A stretch of DNA of 64,000 bases from Gammaproteobacteria bacterium (lineage in GTDB: Bacteria > Pseudomonadota > Gammaproteobacteria > Pseudomonadales > Azotimanducaceae): assembly GCA_009846005.1 (NCBI GenBank), contig VXYL01000091.1:1-64000 (forward strand). The letters are read 5' to 3'. The notes beneath the pieces were generated by a model. That model worked only from the letters and a program-made list of their open reading frames with translations, made no database searches and was not told the DNA's origin. The number at the start of each line of letters is the position of its first letter. The stretch's first letter is position 1. Both the position numbers and the translations under genes were made by a program. Positions 19,402 to 29,695 of the stretch are shown here, piece after piece.

Positions 19402-20943
19402 CTACGGGAACGGAATCGACAGACGCTGTCCGATTCTCAGGATGTCCTTGGGTCCGATCTGGTTGGCGGCCATGAGTGCTCGCCGTTTCAGGCCGAGCGC
19501 CCGGGCGATGTCCCAGATCGTGTCGCCGGCCTTGACCACGTAGACCCCGGCAGAACGGCCCGCTGCGGGGCGTGAATACCGTGCGTACTGCTCAAGTGGT
19601 CGGTGCGACGTGGGGACCAACAGGTAATCCCCGGCCCGGATGAGGGTGCTTGGCAAGCGGTTCGCGTGCCGGAGCGTCTCCACGCTGGAGCGGTAGGCGA
19701 GGGCAATCTCGCTGAGCGTCTCTCCCTCGACGACGAGATGTCGTTCCCAGGTCAGCCGGTCCTTTTCAGGGATCTCGGCCAACGCCTTGGCGGCGGTCGA
19801 CTCGCTAGCCGCACTGACGAGGAGTCGGTGCGGTCCTTTCGGGTGAGTCGCCCAGCGATTCAGAGCCGGGTTGCGCCGGTAGATCTCGTCGAGGTCGCAA
19901 CCCAAGGCTTCGGCCGCCCGGGCCAAGTCGACCTGGCCCCCGGTTTCGACCACGGCGAAGGCTAGCGGTGTTGCCGCCAGGTCCGATAGGGCGTGTTCGA
20001 CCCCGAATTTCGCCGGATCGGCGAAGATAGCGGAGTACGCCAGTAGACGATCGACGTAACGGGAAGTCTCTCGCGGCACCTTGATGTCGAAGAAGCCGGC
20101 GTCGGGCCCCGCCCGGCGCAATGCTCGACTAACCCTGCCTTCACCCCAATTGTACCCGGCAAGAGCCAGCAGCCAGTCGCCGAAGCGGTCGTGCAATTCC
20201 TCCAGGTAGTCCAGTGCCGCATCGGTGGCGAGTACGACGTCTCGTCTTTCGTCCACCCACCAGTCGATCTTCAAGCCAAAGCGCCTTGCGGTGGCCGGTA
20301 TGAACTGCCATATCCCCACTGCGCCCCCGGGCGAGAATGCGAACGGGTCGAGTCGACTTTCGACGATGGGCAAGAGGCATATTTCGCCGGGCATGCCGCG
20401 ATCGGCGACCTTCTCGCACACGTACGGGAGATACTCAAGCAAGCGGTCGCGCCGGGCAAGGCGGTCCGGTCGTCGTGACACCCAGGCAATCTCCCTGGCG
20501 ACGCTCTTGCGATCCACCGAGTGATCCAGTCGAAAGCTGTCCTGCAGCCCTTCGAGGAATCCGATCGTTGCCGGTTCCTGAAACGCGGTTGAATCATCAA
20601 GCTCGACGGGCGCCGACTCGGGCGCGCCCGAGGACGATCCCACCGTCTCTACCAGCTGCGGATCGGAGGTAGGCGCGGCGGGGGCATCCGTCGTGGTCGA
20701 TGCCTCATCGACCGGCATTGCATCGGCTCTTGCCTCGCCGCGCGTATTGTCGGGGACGGGTTCGCCGATCGGTGCGCTCTCCGCGTGAACATCCGCTGGC
20801 GCTTCGACGGTCAACGTCCCGCAACCCGCGACGCCGAGGATCAGCGCGCAGAGGGCCAATAGTGTTGTTGTCGATATCCCGGCATCGGCGCGGGCTCGGT
20901 CGAACCCGCGGGGCAGGGCCGGGCTTGGGCGGTTGCAGAACAC
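19402..20943 (-). CDS. mltD: Membrane-bound lytic murein transglycosylase D with LysM repeats
   Basis: Cleaves peptidoglycan glycan strands to 1,6-anhydro products. The protein is a predicted lipoprotein (lipobox GVAGC). The SLT domain has the catalytic Glu in PIVESRLDPFAFSPGGAVG, followed by GIWQFIPATARRFGL and LALAGYNWGEGRV. Two C-terminal LysM modules follow, VVEGETLSEIALAYRSSVET and YVVKAGDTIWDIARALG. The frame is open to 21087, but that would put about 80 residues before the lipobox. I chose the GTG at 20943, which gives a normal basic n-region; the exact start is uncertain. It is divergent from the methyltransferase gene, as in Pseudomonas. Confidence 0.93.
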   Translation of the reverse strand: MFCNRPSPALPRGFDRARADAGISTTTLLALCALILGVAGCGTLTVEAPADVHAESAPIGEPVPDNTRGEARADAMPVDEASTTTDAPAAPTSDPQLVETVGSSSGAPESAPVELDDSTAFQEPATIGFLEGLQDSFRLDHSVDRKSVAREIAWVSRRPDRLARRDRLLEYLPYVCEKVADRGMPGEICLLPIVESRLDPFAFSPGGAVGIWQFIPATARRFGLKIDWWVDERRDVVLATDAALDYLEELHDRFGDWLLALAGYNWGEGRVSRALRRAGPDAGFFDIKVPRETSRYVDRLLAYSAIFADPAKFGVEHALSDLAATPLAFAVVETGGQVDLARAAEALGCDLDEIYRRNPALNRWATHPKGPHRLLVSAASESTAAKALAEIPEKDRLTWERHLVVEGETLSEIALAYRSSVETLRHANRLPSTLIRAGDYLLVPTSHRPLEQYARYSRPAAGRSAGVYVVKAGDTIWDIARALGLKRRALMAANQIGPKDILRIGQRLSIPFP

Positions 20944-21002
20944 GGTGGCGGTAGTCAGAATCCCCTTACCAAGCACAAGTACTTTGCGGGAAAGCGGAAT
21001 AC

Positions 21003-21854
21003 TTGGCAAACGCAGGTAGCAACGATGGCGGGACGGAACCCCGCCGCCCACCCCGGTCCGCCGGTCGGCGGACCGACGCCGACGCAAGGCGGCACCGGTT
21101 GGCGCAATGGCTGGCCACGCCGGCAGGAATCCGGTTTCTCGACCAGGAACGCCCGGTGTTGCAGGAAACCGTACGCAAGTTCCACGGCGACTCGCTGCTA
21201 TGGATCGGTGCCACGGACGACTTGGTGGATATCACGGCGCAGTGCTTGGTCCGCGCGCGGATCTGCGCTGCGTACGGCACCATGCACCGGTGTGGTTTGT
21301 CGGTGCCGAACCGCGAGCATGCAAGGATGTCGGACGTCGATCTGGTGGTCACCGATACTGGAGAACTACCTTTCGCGGGAGCTAGCATCGACGGCATCGT
21401 GCTGCATCACGCGCTCGATGTCGTCCCGGATCGAAGAGGAACGCTGCGCGAAGCGGCGCGGGTTCTTAGGTCCGGGGGCAGGTTGGTCGTGGTGGGATTC
21501 AACCCGCTTAGCCTGTGGCTCGCGATCAAGCCGCTACCGGCGTTTCGCGACTTGCGCCCCTTAAGCGTCCCCCGGCTCGGTGAGTGGCTCACCGTCCTTG
21601 GAATGACCCGGGATGCCCGAGCGGTCTACCTGAACTACCGCTCGGCCCTGCCGCTGCGCCTTAAGGGCGAGGGGTGGCGAACTGCCAGTGCCTGGGTGAA
21701 CCGCCTTCAGGCACCGCTGGGGGGTGCCTATGTACTGGCGGCCACCAAGCAGGGACACGGTTATGTTCAGCAACCCCGCATCCAGGCCCGTGAAGGCCGC
21801 AAGCTCGCAACGGCAGTCCTAGGGAATGCAACGCGCGAGGCCAATTGGCTATGA
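21003..21854 (+). CDS. Class I SAM-dependent methyltransferase (mltD-rnhA cluster type)
   Basis: A 283-residue putative methyltransferase of the family found next to gloB/mltD and rnhA in many gammaproteobacteria; its substrate is unknown to me. The SAM-fold motifs are a degenerate motif I around [10 protein letters not shown], then [20 protein letters not shown] and [20 protein letters not shown]. The start is uncertain. The frame begins with a TTG at 21003 and the first 30 residues are poorly conserved low-complexity sequence, so a downstream TTG near [11 protein letters not shown] is possible. It overlaps rnhA by 4 bases (ATGA). The glyoxalase gene gloB that often accompanies it is absent here. 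Confidence 0.8.
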   Translation: MANAGSNDGGTEPRRPPRSAGRRTDADARRHRLAQWLATPAGIRFLDQERPVLQETVRKFHGDSLLWIGATDDLVDITAQCLVRARICAAYGTMHRCGLSVPNREHARMSDVDLVVTDTGELPFAGASIDGIVLHHALDVVPDRRGTLREAARVLRSGGRLVVVGFNPLSLWLAIKPLPAFRDLRPLSVPRLGEWLTVLGMTRDARAVYLNYRSALPLRLKGEGWRTASAWVNRLQAPLGGAYVLAATKQGHGYVQQPRIQAREGRKLATAVLGNATREANWL

Positions 21855-22321
21855 CCGACCGGGTCGAGATATTCACGGACGGCGCCTGCCGGGGCAATCC
21901 CGGGCCGGGTGGTTGGGCGGCCTTGTTGCGATACGCCGATACGCAGAGGTCCATTCGCGGTGCCGAAGCTCACACCACGAACAACCGGATGGAACTCATG
22001 GCCGCTATCGAAGGGCTTGCGGCCCTGAGGCGGCCGTGCAAAGTCACGTTGACCACCGACTCGGAATACGTGAGGCAAGGAATCACCCGCTGGATCGTCG
22101 GCTGGAAGCGGCGCGGGTGGACCCGGGCGGGCAACCGACCCGTCCTGAACGTCGATCTCTGGCAACGGCTCGACGCGTTGAACGAAGGCCACGAGGTTTC
22201 CTGGCGGTGGGTCAAGGGCCATAGCGGACATGCCGAAAACGAAGCAGTGGACCGTGCCGCGAACGAGGCCATCGACGAGATGCTCTTGAAGTCGAACAAA
22301 GGCGGGGGGAAAAAGCCATGA
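21851..22321 (+). CDS. rnhA: Ribonuclease HI
   Basis: Degrades the RNA strand of RNA-DNA hybrids. Catalytic residues fall exactly on E. coli numbering: Asp10 ([11 protein letters not shown]), Glu48 (NNRMEL), Asp70 (TTDSEYV), His124 (GHSG) and Asp134 ([10 protein letters not shown]). The basic handle with WKRRGW is present. The protein has 156 residues and a short Lys/Gly tail. The ATG at 21851 overlaps the upstream stop. It overlaps dnaQ by 4 bases, making a translationally coupled triplet. Confidence 0.97.
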   Translation: MTDRVEIFTDGACRGNPGPGGWAALLRYADTQRSIRGAEAHTTNNRMELMAAIEGLAALRRPCKVTLTTDSEYVRQGITRWIVGWKRRGWTRAGNRPVLNVDLWQRLDALNEGHEVSWRWVKGHSGHAENEAVDRAANEAIDEMLLKSNKGGGKKP

Positions 22322-23061
22322 GGCAGGTCGTTCTCGACACCGAAACCACGGGCCTCGAACCGGAACAGGGCGGACACCGCGTGATCGAGCTAGGCGCCGT
22401 GGAGATCGTCGACCGCAAGATCACCGGTCGCCACCTGCAGCACTATGTGGACCCGGAACGGGAGATCGACGACGCCGCCTTCGACGTGCACGGCCTCGAT
22501 GCCGAATTCCTTGCCGGGAAACCAAAGTTCCGTGAGATCGCGGACGAGTTCCTGGCATTCGTCGAAGATGCGGAGGTGATCATCCACAACGCTCCCTTCG
22601 ATCTCGCGTTCCTTGACTACGAACTCTCGTTGCTGGAACGCCGGGGCACATCCAAGCTCACCGATGTCTGTACCGTGACGGACTCCCTAGCGCTGGCGAG
22701 GCGCAAACATCCTGGCCAAAAGAACGGCTTGAATGCTCTCTGCCGACGCTACGAGGTGGACAACTCGAGGCGTGATTTGCACGGGGCGCTGTTGGACGCG
22801 GAGATTCTCGCCGATGTATATCTGCGCATGACCGGCGGCCAGATGTCCCTGTTCGGTAATGACGAGGATGCCTTGACGGAAACCCTAGGGGCGCGCGAAA
22901 TCACGCGCTTGCCCGCGGACCGACCTGCCATTGCCGTTGTGATGGCGTCAGCGGAGGAAATCGCCGTCCACGAGGCGTATCTGGACACCCTCGATGCCAG
23001 TACGGAGACCGGCGCCGTCTGGCGCCGGGCCGGGAACGCGCTGCGGGCACGGACGCCCTAG
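22318..23061 (+). CDS. dnaQ: DNA polymerase III epsilon subunit (proofreading exonuclease)
   Basis: 3'-5' exonuclease of the replicative polymerase. It has the DEDDh motifs: Asp7 and Glu9 in LDTETTG, the third Asp in [11 protein letters not shown], and His/Asp in [16 protein letters not shown]. After the nuclease domain, GGQMSLFG contains the QxxLF-type beta-clamp binding motif. The 247-residue length matches the family, including the C-terminal segment that binds the alpha subunit. rnhA and dnaQ adjacency is conserved in proteobacteria. Confidence 0.96.
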   Translation: MRQVVLDTETTGLEPEQGGHRVIELGAVEIVDRKITGRHLQHYVDPEREIDDAAFDVHGLDAEFLAGKPKFREIADEFLAFVEDAEVIIHNAPFDLAFLDYELSLLERRGTSKLTDVCTVTDSLALARRKHPGQKNGLNALCRRYEVDNSRRDLHGALLDAEILADVYLRMTGGQMSLFGNDEDALTETLGAREITRLPADRPAIAVVMASAEEIAVHEAYLDTLDASTETGAVWRRAGNALRARTP

Positions 23062-23132
23062 GGGGCGAATCGAGAGGGGTTCGCAAATCTCGGGCAGGCG
23101 GGATCCCGGCTCGAGGCGCGGCCTGATGTCCC

Positions 23133-24635
23133 CTAGAGGCCCCAGGTCACGAAAATCCAGCCCGTGATTCCCATCGTGAACGTGTACGGCACCGCCATGA
23201 TGACCATGCGGCCATAGGACAGCCGGATCAGCGGGGCCAGCGACGACGTGAGCAGGAACAGGAACGCCGCCTGGCCGTTGGGCGTGGCCACGCTCGGGAT
23301 GTTGGTGCCGGTATTGATTGCCACGGCCAGAAGGTCGAACTGGTCACGGTTGATGACGCCCGCGTTGAAAGCCCGTTCCACCTCGCCGATGTAGACGGTC
23401 GCCACGAACACGTTGTCGCTGATCATCGACAGGACGCCGTTGGCGATGTAGAACACGCCGGGCTGCTGACTGGCGGGTAGGGTCAGGACGTAGTCGATCA
23501 CCGGCTGGAACAGTCCCTGGTCCGATATCACCGCGACGATGGCGAAGAACACGCAGAGGAGCGCGGTAAAGGGCAGCGCCTCCTCGAAGGCGCGGCCGAG
23601 GCGGTGCTCCTCGACGATGCCGTTGAAGGCGGTCTGCAGCACGATGATCGAGAGGCCGATCAAACCGACCTCGGCGACGTGGCGAGCCAGCGCGACCACC
23701 AGGAACGCCGCCGCGATCGCCTGCACCACGAGGCGGGCATTCTCCCGCCGGGTGCGCTTCGTGGATTCCTCCGAATCGTATTCCTGGAGTACCGCCAGCA
23801 CGGCAGGGGGGATGGTGGCTCCGTACCCGAACCACTTGACGCGCTCCAACAGGAGGCAGGTGACGAGCCCCACGGCGAGTACCGGCATGGTGACGGGCGC
23901 CATGCGGTAGAAGAACTCCATGAACTCCCATCCCATCTTGTCGGCGATCAGGATGTTCTGGGGCTCGCCGACGATGGTCGTGACGCCGCCAAGGGCCGTC
24001 CCGACCGCCGCGTGCATGACGAGGTTGCGCAGGAACGCGCGGAACTGATCGAGATCTTCGCGATGCAACTCCGGGACATCGGCATCGAGATGGACCCCGC
24101 CCGAGGCGATGCGGTGGTAGACACCGTAGAAACCGACGGCGACGCTGATCACCACCGCTGTCACCGTCAGGGCGTCGAGAAACGCCGACAGGACCGCTGC
24201 GACAAAGCAGAACAGAACCGACAACAGGGTCTTGCTCCTGATGTGCACCAGAAGCTTCGTGAACGTGAACAGCAGCAGTTCCTTCATGAAGAAGATGCCC
24301 GCCACCATGAAGACCAAGAGCAGGATCACCTTCAGGTTGACGTCGACCTCATGGTAGACATGCTCCGGCGAGGTCATGCCAAGTGCCAGCGCTTCGATGG
24401 CGAGCAGTCCCCCGGGTTGAAGCGGGTAGCACTTGAGCGCCATGGCCAGCGTGAAGATGAACTGCAGGACCAGCACCCAGCCGGCGATGTAGGGGTCGAC
24501 CAGCAGATACAGTACGGGATTGACGGCCAGGAAGCCGATGATCGTCCACTTGTACCAAAGCGGTGCCTCGCCGAGGAAGTTCGTCCAATAAGCTGCCCAC
24601 CAGGCCGAGTCGCGGGAACCTATTGACTGCGCCAT
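23133..24635 (-). CDS. nhaB: Sodium/proton antiporter NhaB
   Basis: Electrogenic Na+/H+ antiporter of the inner membrane. About 500 residues with many hydrophobic helices and NhaB-type sequence: [58 protein letters not shown] and [20 protein letters not shown]. The ATG at 24635 is preceded by AGGAG. It lies next to the dnaQ and nudC genes and points the opposite way. Sodium handling would fit a marine or saline habitat, but that is inference. Confidence 0.92.
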   Translation of the reverse strand: MAQSIGSRDSAWWAAYWTNFLGEAPLWYKWTIIGFLAVNPVLYLLVDPYIAGWVLVLQFIFTLAMALKCYPLQPGGLLAIEALALGMTSPEHVYHEVDVNLKVILLLVFMVAGIFFMKELLLFTFTKLLVHIRSKTLLSVLFCFVAAVLSAFLDALTVTAVVISVAVGFYGVYHRIASGGVHLDADVPELHREDLDQFRAFLRNLVMHAAVGTALGGVTTIVGEPQNILIADKMGWEFMEFFYRMAPVTMPVLAVGLVTCLLLERVKWFGYGATIPPAVLAVLQEYDSEESTKRTRRENARLVVQAIAAAFLVVALARHVAEVGLIGLSIIVLQTAFNGIVEEHRLGRAFEEALPFTALLCVFFAIVAVISDQGLFQPVIDYVLTLPASQQPGVFYIANGVLSMISDNVFVATVYIGEVERAFNAGVINRDQFDLLAVAINTGTNIPSVATPNGQAAFLFLLTSSLAPLIRLSYGRMVIMAVPYTFTMGITGWIFVTWGL

Positions 24636-24713
24636 ATGCACTCCTATTGTCGACCGGGCACGCCAACACCTTGGACTTGCCGCTCGAGCGACCAATCCGA
24701 CACACTCGTGGGG

Positions 24714-25634
24714 ATGAGCCTTAAACGGCGCGAGTATAGCAACACGCAGGTACCGCTTTTGTCTGAAGCCTTCGAAGCATTTGATGCACGCCCCTCCAAG
24801 TTCATCTCCGAAACCGAACCGCCGTCAGGTCTCGACGTCGCGGATGCCTTGTATTTCGTCTGCCTCGGCGACGACATGCTTTCCATCAGCGAGCAGGGCA
24901 TTCCCCGGCCGGTAACCGCCGACGAGTTCCGGTGGGTCGACCTCGAGGTCGACTACAAGCACTACCTGGGGCGCTGGGAGGGACGGGCGTGCTACGCCCT
25001 CCAAGCCACGGGCATTGTCCCGGAGGGATTCGCCGTGGCGGGTCTGCGAGCCTGGCTGGGACGGGTGGAACCGGATTTCTTCGCCCTGGCCGGACGCGCC
25101 AAGCAGATTGTCGAGTGGCACCGGGACCACCGGCATTGCGGACGCTGCGGTGCCGCCAACCAGGACCATGCCACCGATCGGGCCAAACTGTGCCCATCGT
25201 GCGGCTTGACGACCTATCCACGCCTTTCCCCAAGCATCATCGTCCTCGTGCGTCGGGGAGAGGAAATGCTCCTCGCCCGCAACGCCGCCTGGCCGAGGCG
25301 CATGTTCTCGACCTTGGCTGGCTTCGTGGAACCGGGCGAATCGATCGAACAGACCGTGCACCGCGAGGTTGGCGAGGAGGTGGGACTAACCGTCGAGAAC
25401 CTGCGCTACATGGGCAGCCAATCCTGGCCTTTCCCCAATTCACTGATGCTGGGTTTCCATGCCGACTACCGGGCCGGCGAGATTGTCTACCAGGATGGCG
25501 AAATAGCCGAGGCGCGCTGGTTCCACTTTTCCCAGCTACCCAATGTCCCGGGCGGCACGGCGATTTCGCGCTGGTTGATCGATGCGTTCGTGAAGGAGAT
25601 GTCGAGAACCGAACGGGACGATGACATCGCGTAG
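24714..25634 (+). CDS. nudC: NAD(+)/NADH pyrophosphatase (RNA de-NADding enzyme)
   Basis: Nudix hydrolase that cleaves NADH and removes NAD caps from RNA. The 306-residue protein has a zinc ribbon (Cys142, Cys145, Cys160, Cys163), a Nudix box ([20 protein letters not shown], about 203-222), and the NudC-specific array as SQSWPFPNS (235-243; usual form SQPWPFPxS). The ATG at 24714 is chosen because the sequence upstream in frame is unlike the family; a G-rich stretch precedes it. It is divergent from nhaB and converges on the SCP2-like gene with 7 bases between them. Confidence 0.94.
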   Translation: MSLKRREYSNTQVPLLSEAFEAFDARPSKFISETEPPSGLDVADALYFVCLGDDMLSISEQGIPRPVTADEFRWVDLEVDYKHYLGRWEGRACYALQATGIVPEGFAVAGLRAWLGRVEPDFFALAGRAKQIVEWHRDHRHCGRCGAANQDHATDRAKLCPSCGLTTYPRLSPSIIVLVRRGEEMLLARNAAWPRRMFSTLAGFVEPGESIEQTVHREVGEEVGLTVENLRYMGSQSWPFPNSLMLGFHADYRAGEIVYQDGEIAEARWFHFSQLPNVPGGTAISRWLIDAFVKEMSRTERDDDIA

Positions 25635-25641
25635 CGATCGA

Positions 25642-25974
25642 TCAGGGCGGTGCCGTGGCGTCTACGCCAGGCCGGAAAAGGCCGAGCAGGACGAAAGCCA
25701 GCGGAAGGTGGCCGTCGGATCGGAATCGACCGTCGAGGAAAGCCGCCATGGGATCCTCCCTTCCGGTTAGGACGGCGAGCGCCGTTTCCGCGGTGTCGAA
25801 AACGAACGTCACGTCGGCTTCCAGGGCCGAATCGAAGGTGACGCCCTGATCGGTGACCCCCAAGGCGGTGAGGCGGGTGTTGCCGGTTGCGATCGCCATC
25901 GTTGCGTCTAACCCGAGACGGATTGTCGAGGGCGCTCGGCGGGCTAGATGGGTTTCGAGATCTACGCGGGTCAA
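25642..25974 (-). CDS. SCP2 sterol-binding domain-like protein
   Basis: A 110-residue single-domain protein resembling bacterial SCP2-type lipid-binding proteins. The core pattern is ADVTFVFDTAETALAVLTGR, then DPMAAFLDGRFRSDGHLPLA with a hydrophobic C-terminal helix. Such proteins bind acyl or sterol-like ligands, but the physiological role is not known. It is divergent from the DUF1214 gene, which could indicate shared regulation. Confidence 0.65.
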   Translation of the reverse strand: MTRVDLETHLARRAPSTIRLGLDATMAIATGNTRLTALGVTDQGVTFDSALEADVTFVFDTAETALAVLTGREDPMAAFLDGRFRSDGHLPLAFVLLGLFRPGVDATAPP

Positions 25975-26027
25975 AACGGAGCTTGCCGACCAGGCCGTCG
26001 AATGGCGATTCGGTGATATGCCTACGC

Positions 26028-26033
26028 TATAGT
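26028..26033 (+). promoter_or_regulatory. Candidate -10 box upstream of the DUF1214 operon
   Basis: TATAGT matches the -10 consensus at 5 of 6 positions, 38 bases before the ATG. No good -35 box lies at the right distance, so this is tentative. Confidence 0.3.
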
Positions 26034-26070
26034 GCCAACGTCGAGATCGCCAGCCCGGTGTCGATTCGCC

Positions 26071-27267
26071 ATGCCCATCTTCTTCGTTCGCCTACTGAAC
26101 CTGTTCCGACGCGTCGTCCTCGCAACCCGAAAACTGCGCGGCAAGTCGGCTGACGATGTCGCGCAGGAGCGACTGTTGAGCGGCAGGGCATGGGACGACT
26201 TCTGCGACACGCTCAAGGCAGCCGGAGCATCCCTGAGTTTTCCGGGTGCGCCGAGGGATGCCTTCAACCAGGCCGAGGGATACCGATACCTCAGCCGGCT
26301 TGTGCGCGCTGGCTTGATGGCCTTCGTCGAACACGCCGATCCCAAGGTCCCGGTATTGCATCGCGTCGCCGACGAGACGGTCAAGCTCGGTGCCGACAAC
26401 CCGGACAACCACTACCTGACGGCAGCGGTGTCCGGGAAGTGGGACTACCGCATCCGCGGCCAGCGCAACACCGTGAAGTACTTGGGCTTCGGCACGCAGG
26501 CTGGACACTACGGAGAAGGGGGCGGGATGCCGCCGACGGGCTACCTCGAAGCCTCTGAACTCGAGATCGACGACGACGGCCGGTTCGAAGTCACCCTGAG
26601 CGCCAAAGCGCAGCCAGGCAACTGGCTGCCGATGGCGCCCGATACCGGCACCTTGATCGTACGCCAGACGTTTCTCGACCGAGACGCCGAGCAACCCGCT
26701 GATCTTCTTATCGAGCGTATCGATCCTGACGGGAGCGTTCCGCCGACCGCTCTAACGGCGGCCCGCATGGATGCCGGCCTGCGTGCCACGAGTACCCTGG
26801 TGGCGGGCGCTTCGCTGCTGTTCGCGAAGTGGGCAAGGGACTTCCAGAAGCACTCCAACACGTTGCCGCGGTTCGACCAGGATGTATCGAATGCGGCGGG
26901 TGGTGACCCCAACATCGCCTACTACCACAGCCATTGGGCCTTGGCCGAGGACGAGGCCTTGGTCGTCGAAACCACGCCGCCGCACTGCGAGTACTGGAAC
27001 TTCCAGCTCAACAACTACTGGATGGAGTCGCTGGACTATCGGTATCACCGCATCCATACCAACAAGCACCTGGCACGCTACGAGCATGACGGATCCGTGC
27101 GGCTGGTGGTCGCGCATCGCGATCCGGGACTGCCGAACTGGATCGAGACCGCAGGCCACGGGTCGGGGACAATGTGCTTTCGGTGGGTGAAAGCCACGTC
27201 ACATCCCACGCCCAGTACGCGGGTCGTGAAATTCGGGGACCTCGCTGCCTTGCGGAAGGCGACGTGA
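26071..27267 (+). CDS. DUF1214 domain-containing protein
   Basis: A 398-residue protein whose C-terminal part carries the DUF1214 pattern: PPHCEYWNFQLNNYWMES, a YRYHRIHTNKH stretch and GTMCFRWVKA. The N-terminal half has a possible amphipathic or membrane-proximal segment (MPIFFVRLLNLFRRVVLA) and GQRNTVKYLGFGTQ. The family has no settled biochemical function to my knowledge; members often sit beside sulfotransferases and dehydrogenases of aromatic or steroid metabolism. The ATG at 26071 gives a plausible start. Its stop overlaps the sulfotransferase start (GTGA), so the two are translated together. Confidence 0.75.
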   Translation: MPIFFVRLLNLFRRVVLATRKLRGKSADDVAQERLLSGRAWDDFCDTLKAAGASLSFPGAPRDAFNQAEGYRYLSRLVRAGLMAFVEHADPKVPVLHRVADETVKLGADNPDNHYLTAAVSGKWDYRIRGQRNTVKYLGFGTQAGHYGEGGGMPPTGYLEASELEIDDDGRFEVTLSAKAQPGNWLPMAPDTGTLIVRQTFLDRDAEQPADLLIERIDPDGSVPPTALTAARMDAGLRATSTLVAGASLLFAKWARDFQKHSNTLPRFDQDVSNAAGGDPNIAYYHSHWALAEDEALVVETTPPHCEYWNFQLNNYWMESLDYRYHRIHTNKHLARYEHDGSVRLVVAHRDPGLPNWIETAGHGSGTMCFRWVKATSHPTPSTRVVKFGDLAALRKAT

Positions 27268-28532
27268 CCGGCGGCGTGTTTCCAGACCAAGGGCGTCGGC
27301 CACGGGCCATCGTTGCCCTGAATGCCCTCGGGCGCGGGCTCAGGCGGTTTGGCATCGGGGACGCGCTCGACGCGGACCAAATGGTCGCGGCTGCGAGGAA
27401 ACGAACGGGACTCGAAGACTTTGGCGACAGCTATTTCGACTCTGCGTTTCGCGTTCTCGTCGAATCGATTAACGAAGAGGCCCGCCTCAGCACAGTCGGC
27501 CGGCTCGTGCAACGTCAACAGATCGTCGGCCTCCTGGCCAATCGGCTTCGCGTCGAGGACCTCCTGCGTCGGCATCCCGAGATCCATGAGCTGGACGTCG
27601 GCCGGATCATTCTGATCGCGGGTATGCAGCGCACCGGCACGACCCTGATGCAGCGACTGCTCGCGTCCAACCCCGCCGTACGCAGCCTATCGGCCTGGGA
27701 GGCCCTCAATCCCGTGCCGCTGCCGGGCGAGGGCAGGGCGGACTGCCATCGGCGCGTGCGCCTCGCCAAGGCCTCCGAGCGCACCCTCGCGTACCTTGCG
27801 CCGACGTTGTTCCCCATTCACCCCATCGAGCACGACGCGCCGGAGGAGGACATCCTTCTGCTCGACTTGACCTTCATGAGCCAGACCTTCGAGGCCACGA
27901 TGCACGTGCCCTCGTATGCGCGCTGGCTTGAGCAGCAGGATCAGTCGAAGACGTACGAGTACCTGCGCACGCTAATGAAGATACTGGTTTGGCAGCGCCC
28001 GGGTGATGTCTGGGTCTTGAAGACGCCCCAGCACCTCGAACATCTTGATGTAGTGCTCGAGGTCCTTCCCAAGACGACCATCGTCCAGACGCACCGCGAC
28101 CCGGTCATCGCGGTGGCATCGTTCTGCAGCATGGTGGCTCACGCTCGCGGCATGATGAGCGAGCATGTGGACCCGGGGGAGATATCGGCGCATTGGATTC
28201 CAAAGGTACGCCGAGCGCTAGCACTGGCCATGGAAGTTCGGGCAACGGTGCCCCCGTCCCGATTCGTCGACGTGTCGTACTACGACTTGCTCGATGACCC
28301 CTTGACCGTTCTGAGAAGGGTCTACAAGGCACTGCGCCTCGATTTCGGTCCGGCCGCCGAAGCCGCGCTCGCGGCAGCGCGCGCGAGCAATCGGCAACAC
28401 CGGTACGGAAGGCATGCCTACGACGCCGCCGACTTCGGAATCTCGTGCCGGCGCATTGAGGACTGCTTCGCCTGGTACCGTGCGCGGTTCGGAATTCCGA
28501 CCGAGCCGGCGCGCGACGGCTCGCGGTCGTAA
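27264..28532 (+). CDS. PAPS-dependent sulfotransferase family protein
   Basis: Predicted to transfer sulfonate from PAPS to an unknown acceptor. The 422-residue protein has the 5'-phosphosulfate loop IAGMQRTGTTLMQRLL (motif at 120-127) and the 3'-phosphate site around THRDPVIAVASFCSM. It also has WVLKTPQHLEHLD, typical of the large bacterial Sulfotransfer_3-like group. The start is the GTG at 27264, overlapping the DUF1214 stop with GGAAGG just upstream. The frame is open further left, but that sequence overlaps conserved DUF1214 coding. Its stop overlaps the SDR start by one base. Confidence 0.82.
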   Translation: MTGGVFPDQGRRPRAIVALNALGRGLRRFGIGDALDADQMVAAARKRTGLEDFGDSYFDSAFRVLVESINEEARLSTVGRLVQRQQIVGLLANRLRVEDLLRRHPEIHELDVGRIILIAGMQRTGTTLMQRLLASNPAVRSLSAWEALNPVPLPGEGRADCHRRVRLAKASERTLAYLAPTLFPIHPIEHDAPEEDILLLDLTFMSQTFEATMHVPSYARWLEQQDQSKTYEYLRTLMKILVWQRPGDVWVLKTPQHLEHLDVVLEVLPKTTIVQTHRDPVIAVASFCSMVAHARGMMSEHVDPGEISAHWIPKVRRALALAMEVRATVPPSRFVDVSYYDLLDDPLTVLRRVYKALRLDFGPAAEAALAAARASNRQHRYGRHAYDAADFGISCRRIEDCFAWYRARFGIPTEPARDGSRS

Positions 28533-29530
28533 TGCCGTATCGGCGGATTGGCGGTGCGGTGCGGGCTGCCGTATACGACAGCCTCACTGCCCGGGACGCG
28601 ATTCCGGTGCTGTCCCCCACGGCCCGAATCGACGGCCGGTTGTGCTTGGTCACGGGCGCGAACAGCGGTTTGGGAATGGCTGTCGCGACAGACCTTGCGG
28701 CTCGGGGAGGTCGCGTGCTCATGGCCTGCCGCAGTGGCCATCACGAGGCTCGGGACGACGTCAGGAGGGCATCGGGTTCGGATGATGTGGCGATGTTCGG
28801 CGTCGACCTCGCCGATCTCGACAGCGTGCATCGATTCTGCGACGAACTCCGTGAACGCCGACTCGTGATCGATGTCGCCGTGCTGAATGCGGGACTGATG
28901 ACACGGACCGCGCGGCGTTCCCGGCAAGGCTACGAACTGATGTTCGCCGTTCACTTCCTTGCCAACCGGATCATGGTTGATCGCTGGCTCCGCGACGGGG
29001 TTCTGCAACCGGGAAGGGGCCGCGGCGGCGTCCCCCGCATCGTACAGGTAACCTCCGAAACGCATCGCTCGGCGGACCCTATCGACTTCGACCGCTTCGG
29101 GGAGTTCGTCGACTTCGGAATGCGGGACGGACTGAAGTACTACGGCCAGAGCAAGCTGCATTCCTGCACGTTCGCACAGGAACTCGATCGTCGACTGAAC
29201 CCGGACGGCAACGTGCGGGCGGCGGTCCATGCGGTGTGTCCCGGCCCCGTCGCCTCGAACATCGCGAGGGAAGCGCCTGTCGCGCTGAAAGTTGCGCTGC
29301 GTCCGCTGATGGCGGTTTTCTTCTCGTCGCCAGTGAAGGCGGCGAGACCGGTCAGCTACCTTTGCTGTGGTCCAGACGCGGGATCACGCAGCGGAATCTA
29401 CCTCCACATGATGCGTGAAACACAACCTTCGGCGCCGGCACGCGATCCCGCCCAAGGGGACCGCCTGTGGCGGGCGAGCCAAAAGCTCGTGGACCAATAT
29501 GACCCTTCGAATCCGGCGCTTGGCAGGTGA
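28532..29530 (+). CDS. Short-chain dehydrogenase/reductase
   Basis: NAD(P)-dependent oxidoreductase of 332 residues, similar in layout to the retinol-dehydrogenase/WW-domain oxidoreductase SDR branch. Cofactor motif TGANSGLG (41-48), VLNAG, catalytic Ser in QVTSETH and the YxxxK pair in YYGQSK are all present. An N-terminal extension of about 30 residues precedes the Rossmann fold. It is the last gene of the overlapping DUF1214-sulfotransferase-SDR unit (TAATG junction), which suggests three steps on one hydroxylated or keto substrate. The substrate cannot be told from sequence. Confidence 0.85.
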   Translation: MPYRRIGGAVRAAVYDSLTARDAIPVLSPTARIDGRLCLVTGANSGLGMAVATDLAARGGRVLMACRSGHHEARDDVRRASGSDDVAMFGVDLADLDSVHRFCDELRERRLVIDVAVLNAGLMTRTARRSRQGYELMFAVHFLANRIMVDRWLRDGVLQPGRGRGGVPRIVQVTSETHRSADPIDFDRFGEFVDFGMRDGLKYYGQSKLHSCTFAQELDRRLNPDGNVRAAVHAVCPGPVASNIAREAPVALKVALRPLMAVFFSSPVKAARPVSYLCCGPDAGSRSGIYLHMMRETQPSAPARDPAQGDRLWRASQKLVDQYDPSNPALGR

Positions 29531-29654
29531 ACGGCGCGTCGCGAGACTGCATGGGCCGAATGACACTGCCGTGTCCGCACCGGCCCGGGCGCTCGCCATC
29601 GACATGACCGGTGAGTCAGTCGTCGTCAGCGGTGCGTTTCACCACTTGATCGGC

Positions 29655-29660
29655 TATACA
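29655..29660 (+). promoter_or_regulatory. Candidate -10 box before the MoaD-like gene
   Basis: TATACA, continuing as TATACAAT, lies 36 bases before the ATG in a locally AT-rich stretch. The region 17 bases upstream has no clear -35 box. Confidence 0.3.
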
Positions 29661-29695
29661 ATCACCTCGGTTTGGCCCGCGCTACCGGAGAAAGC

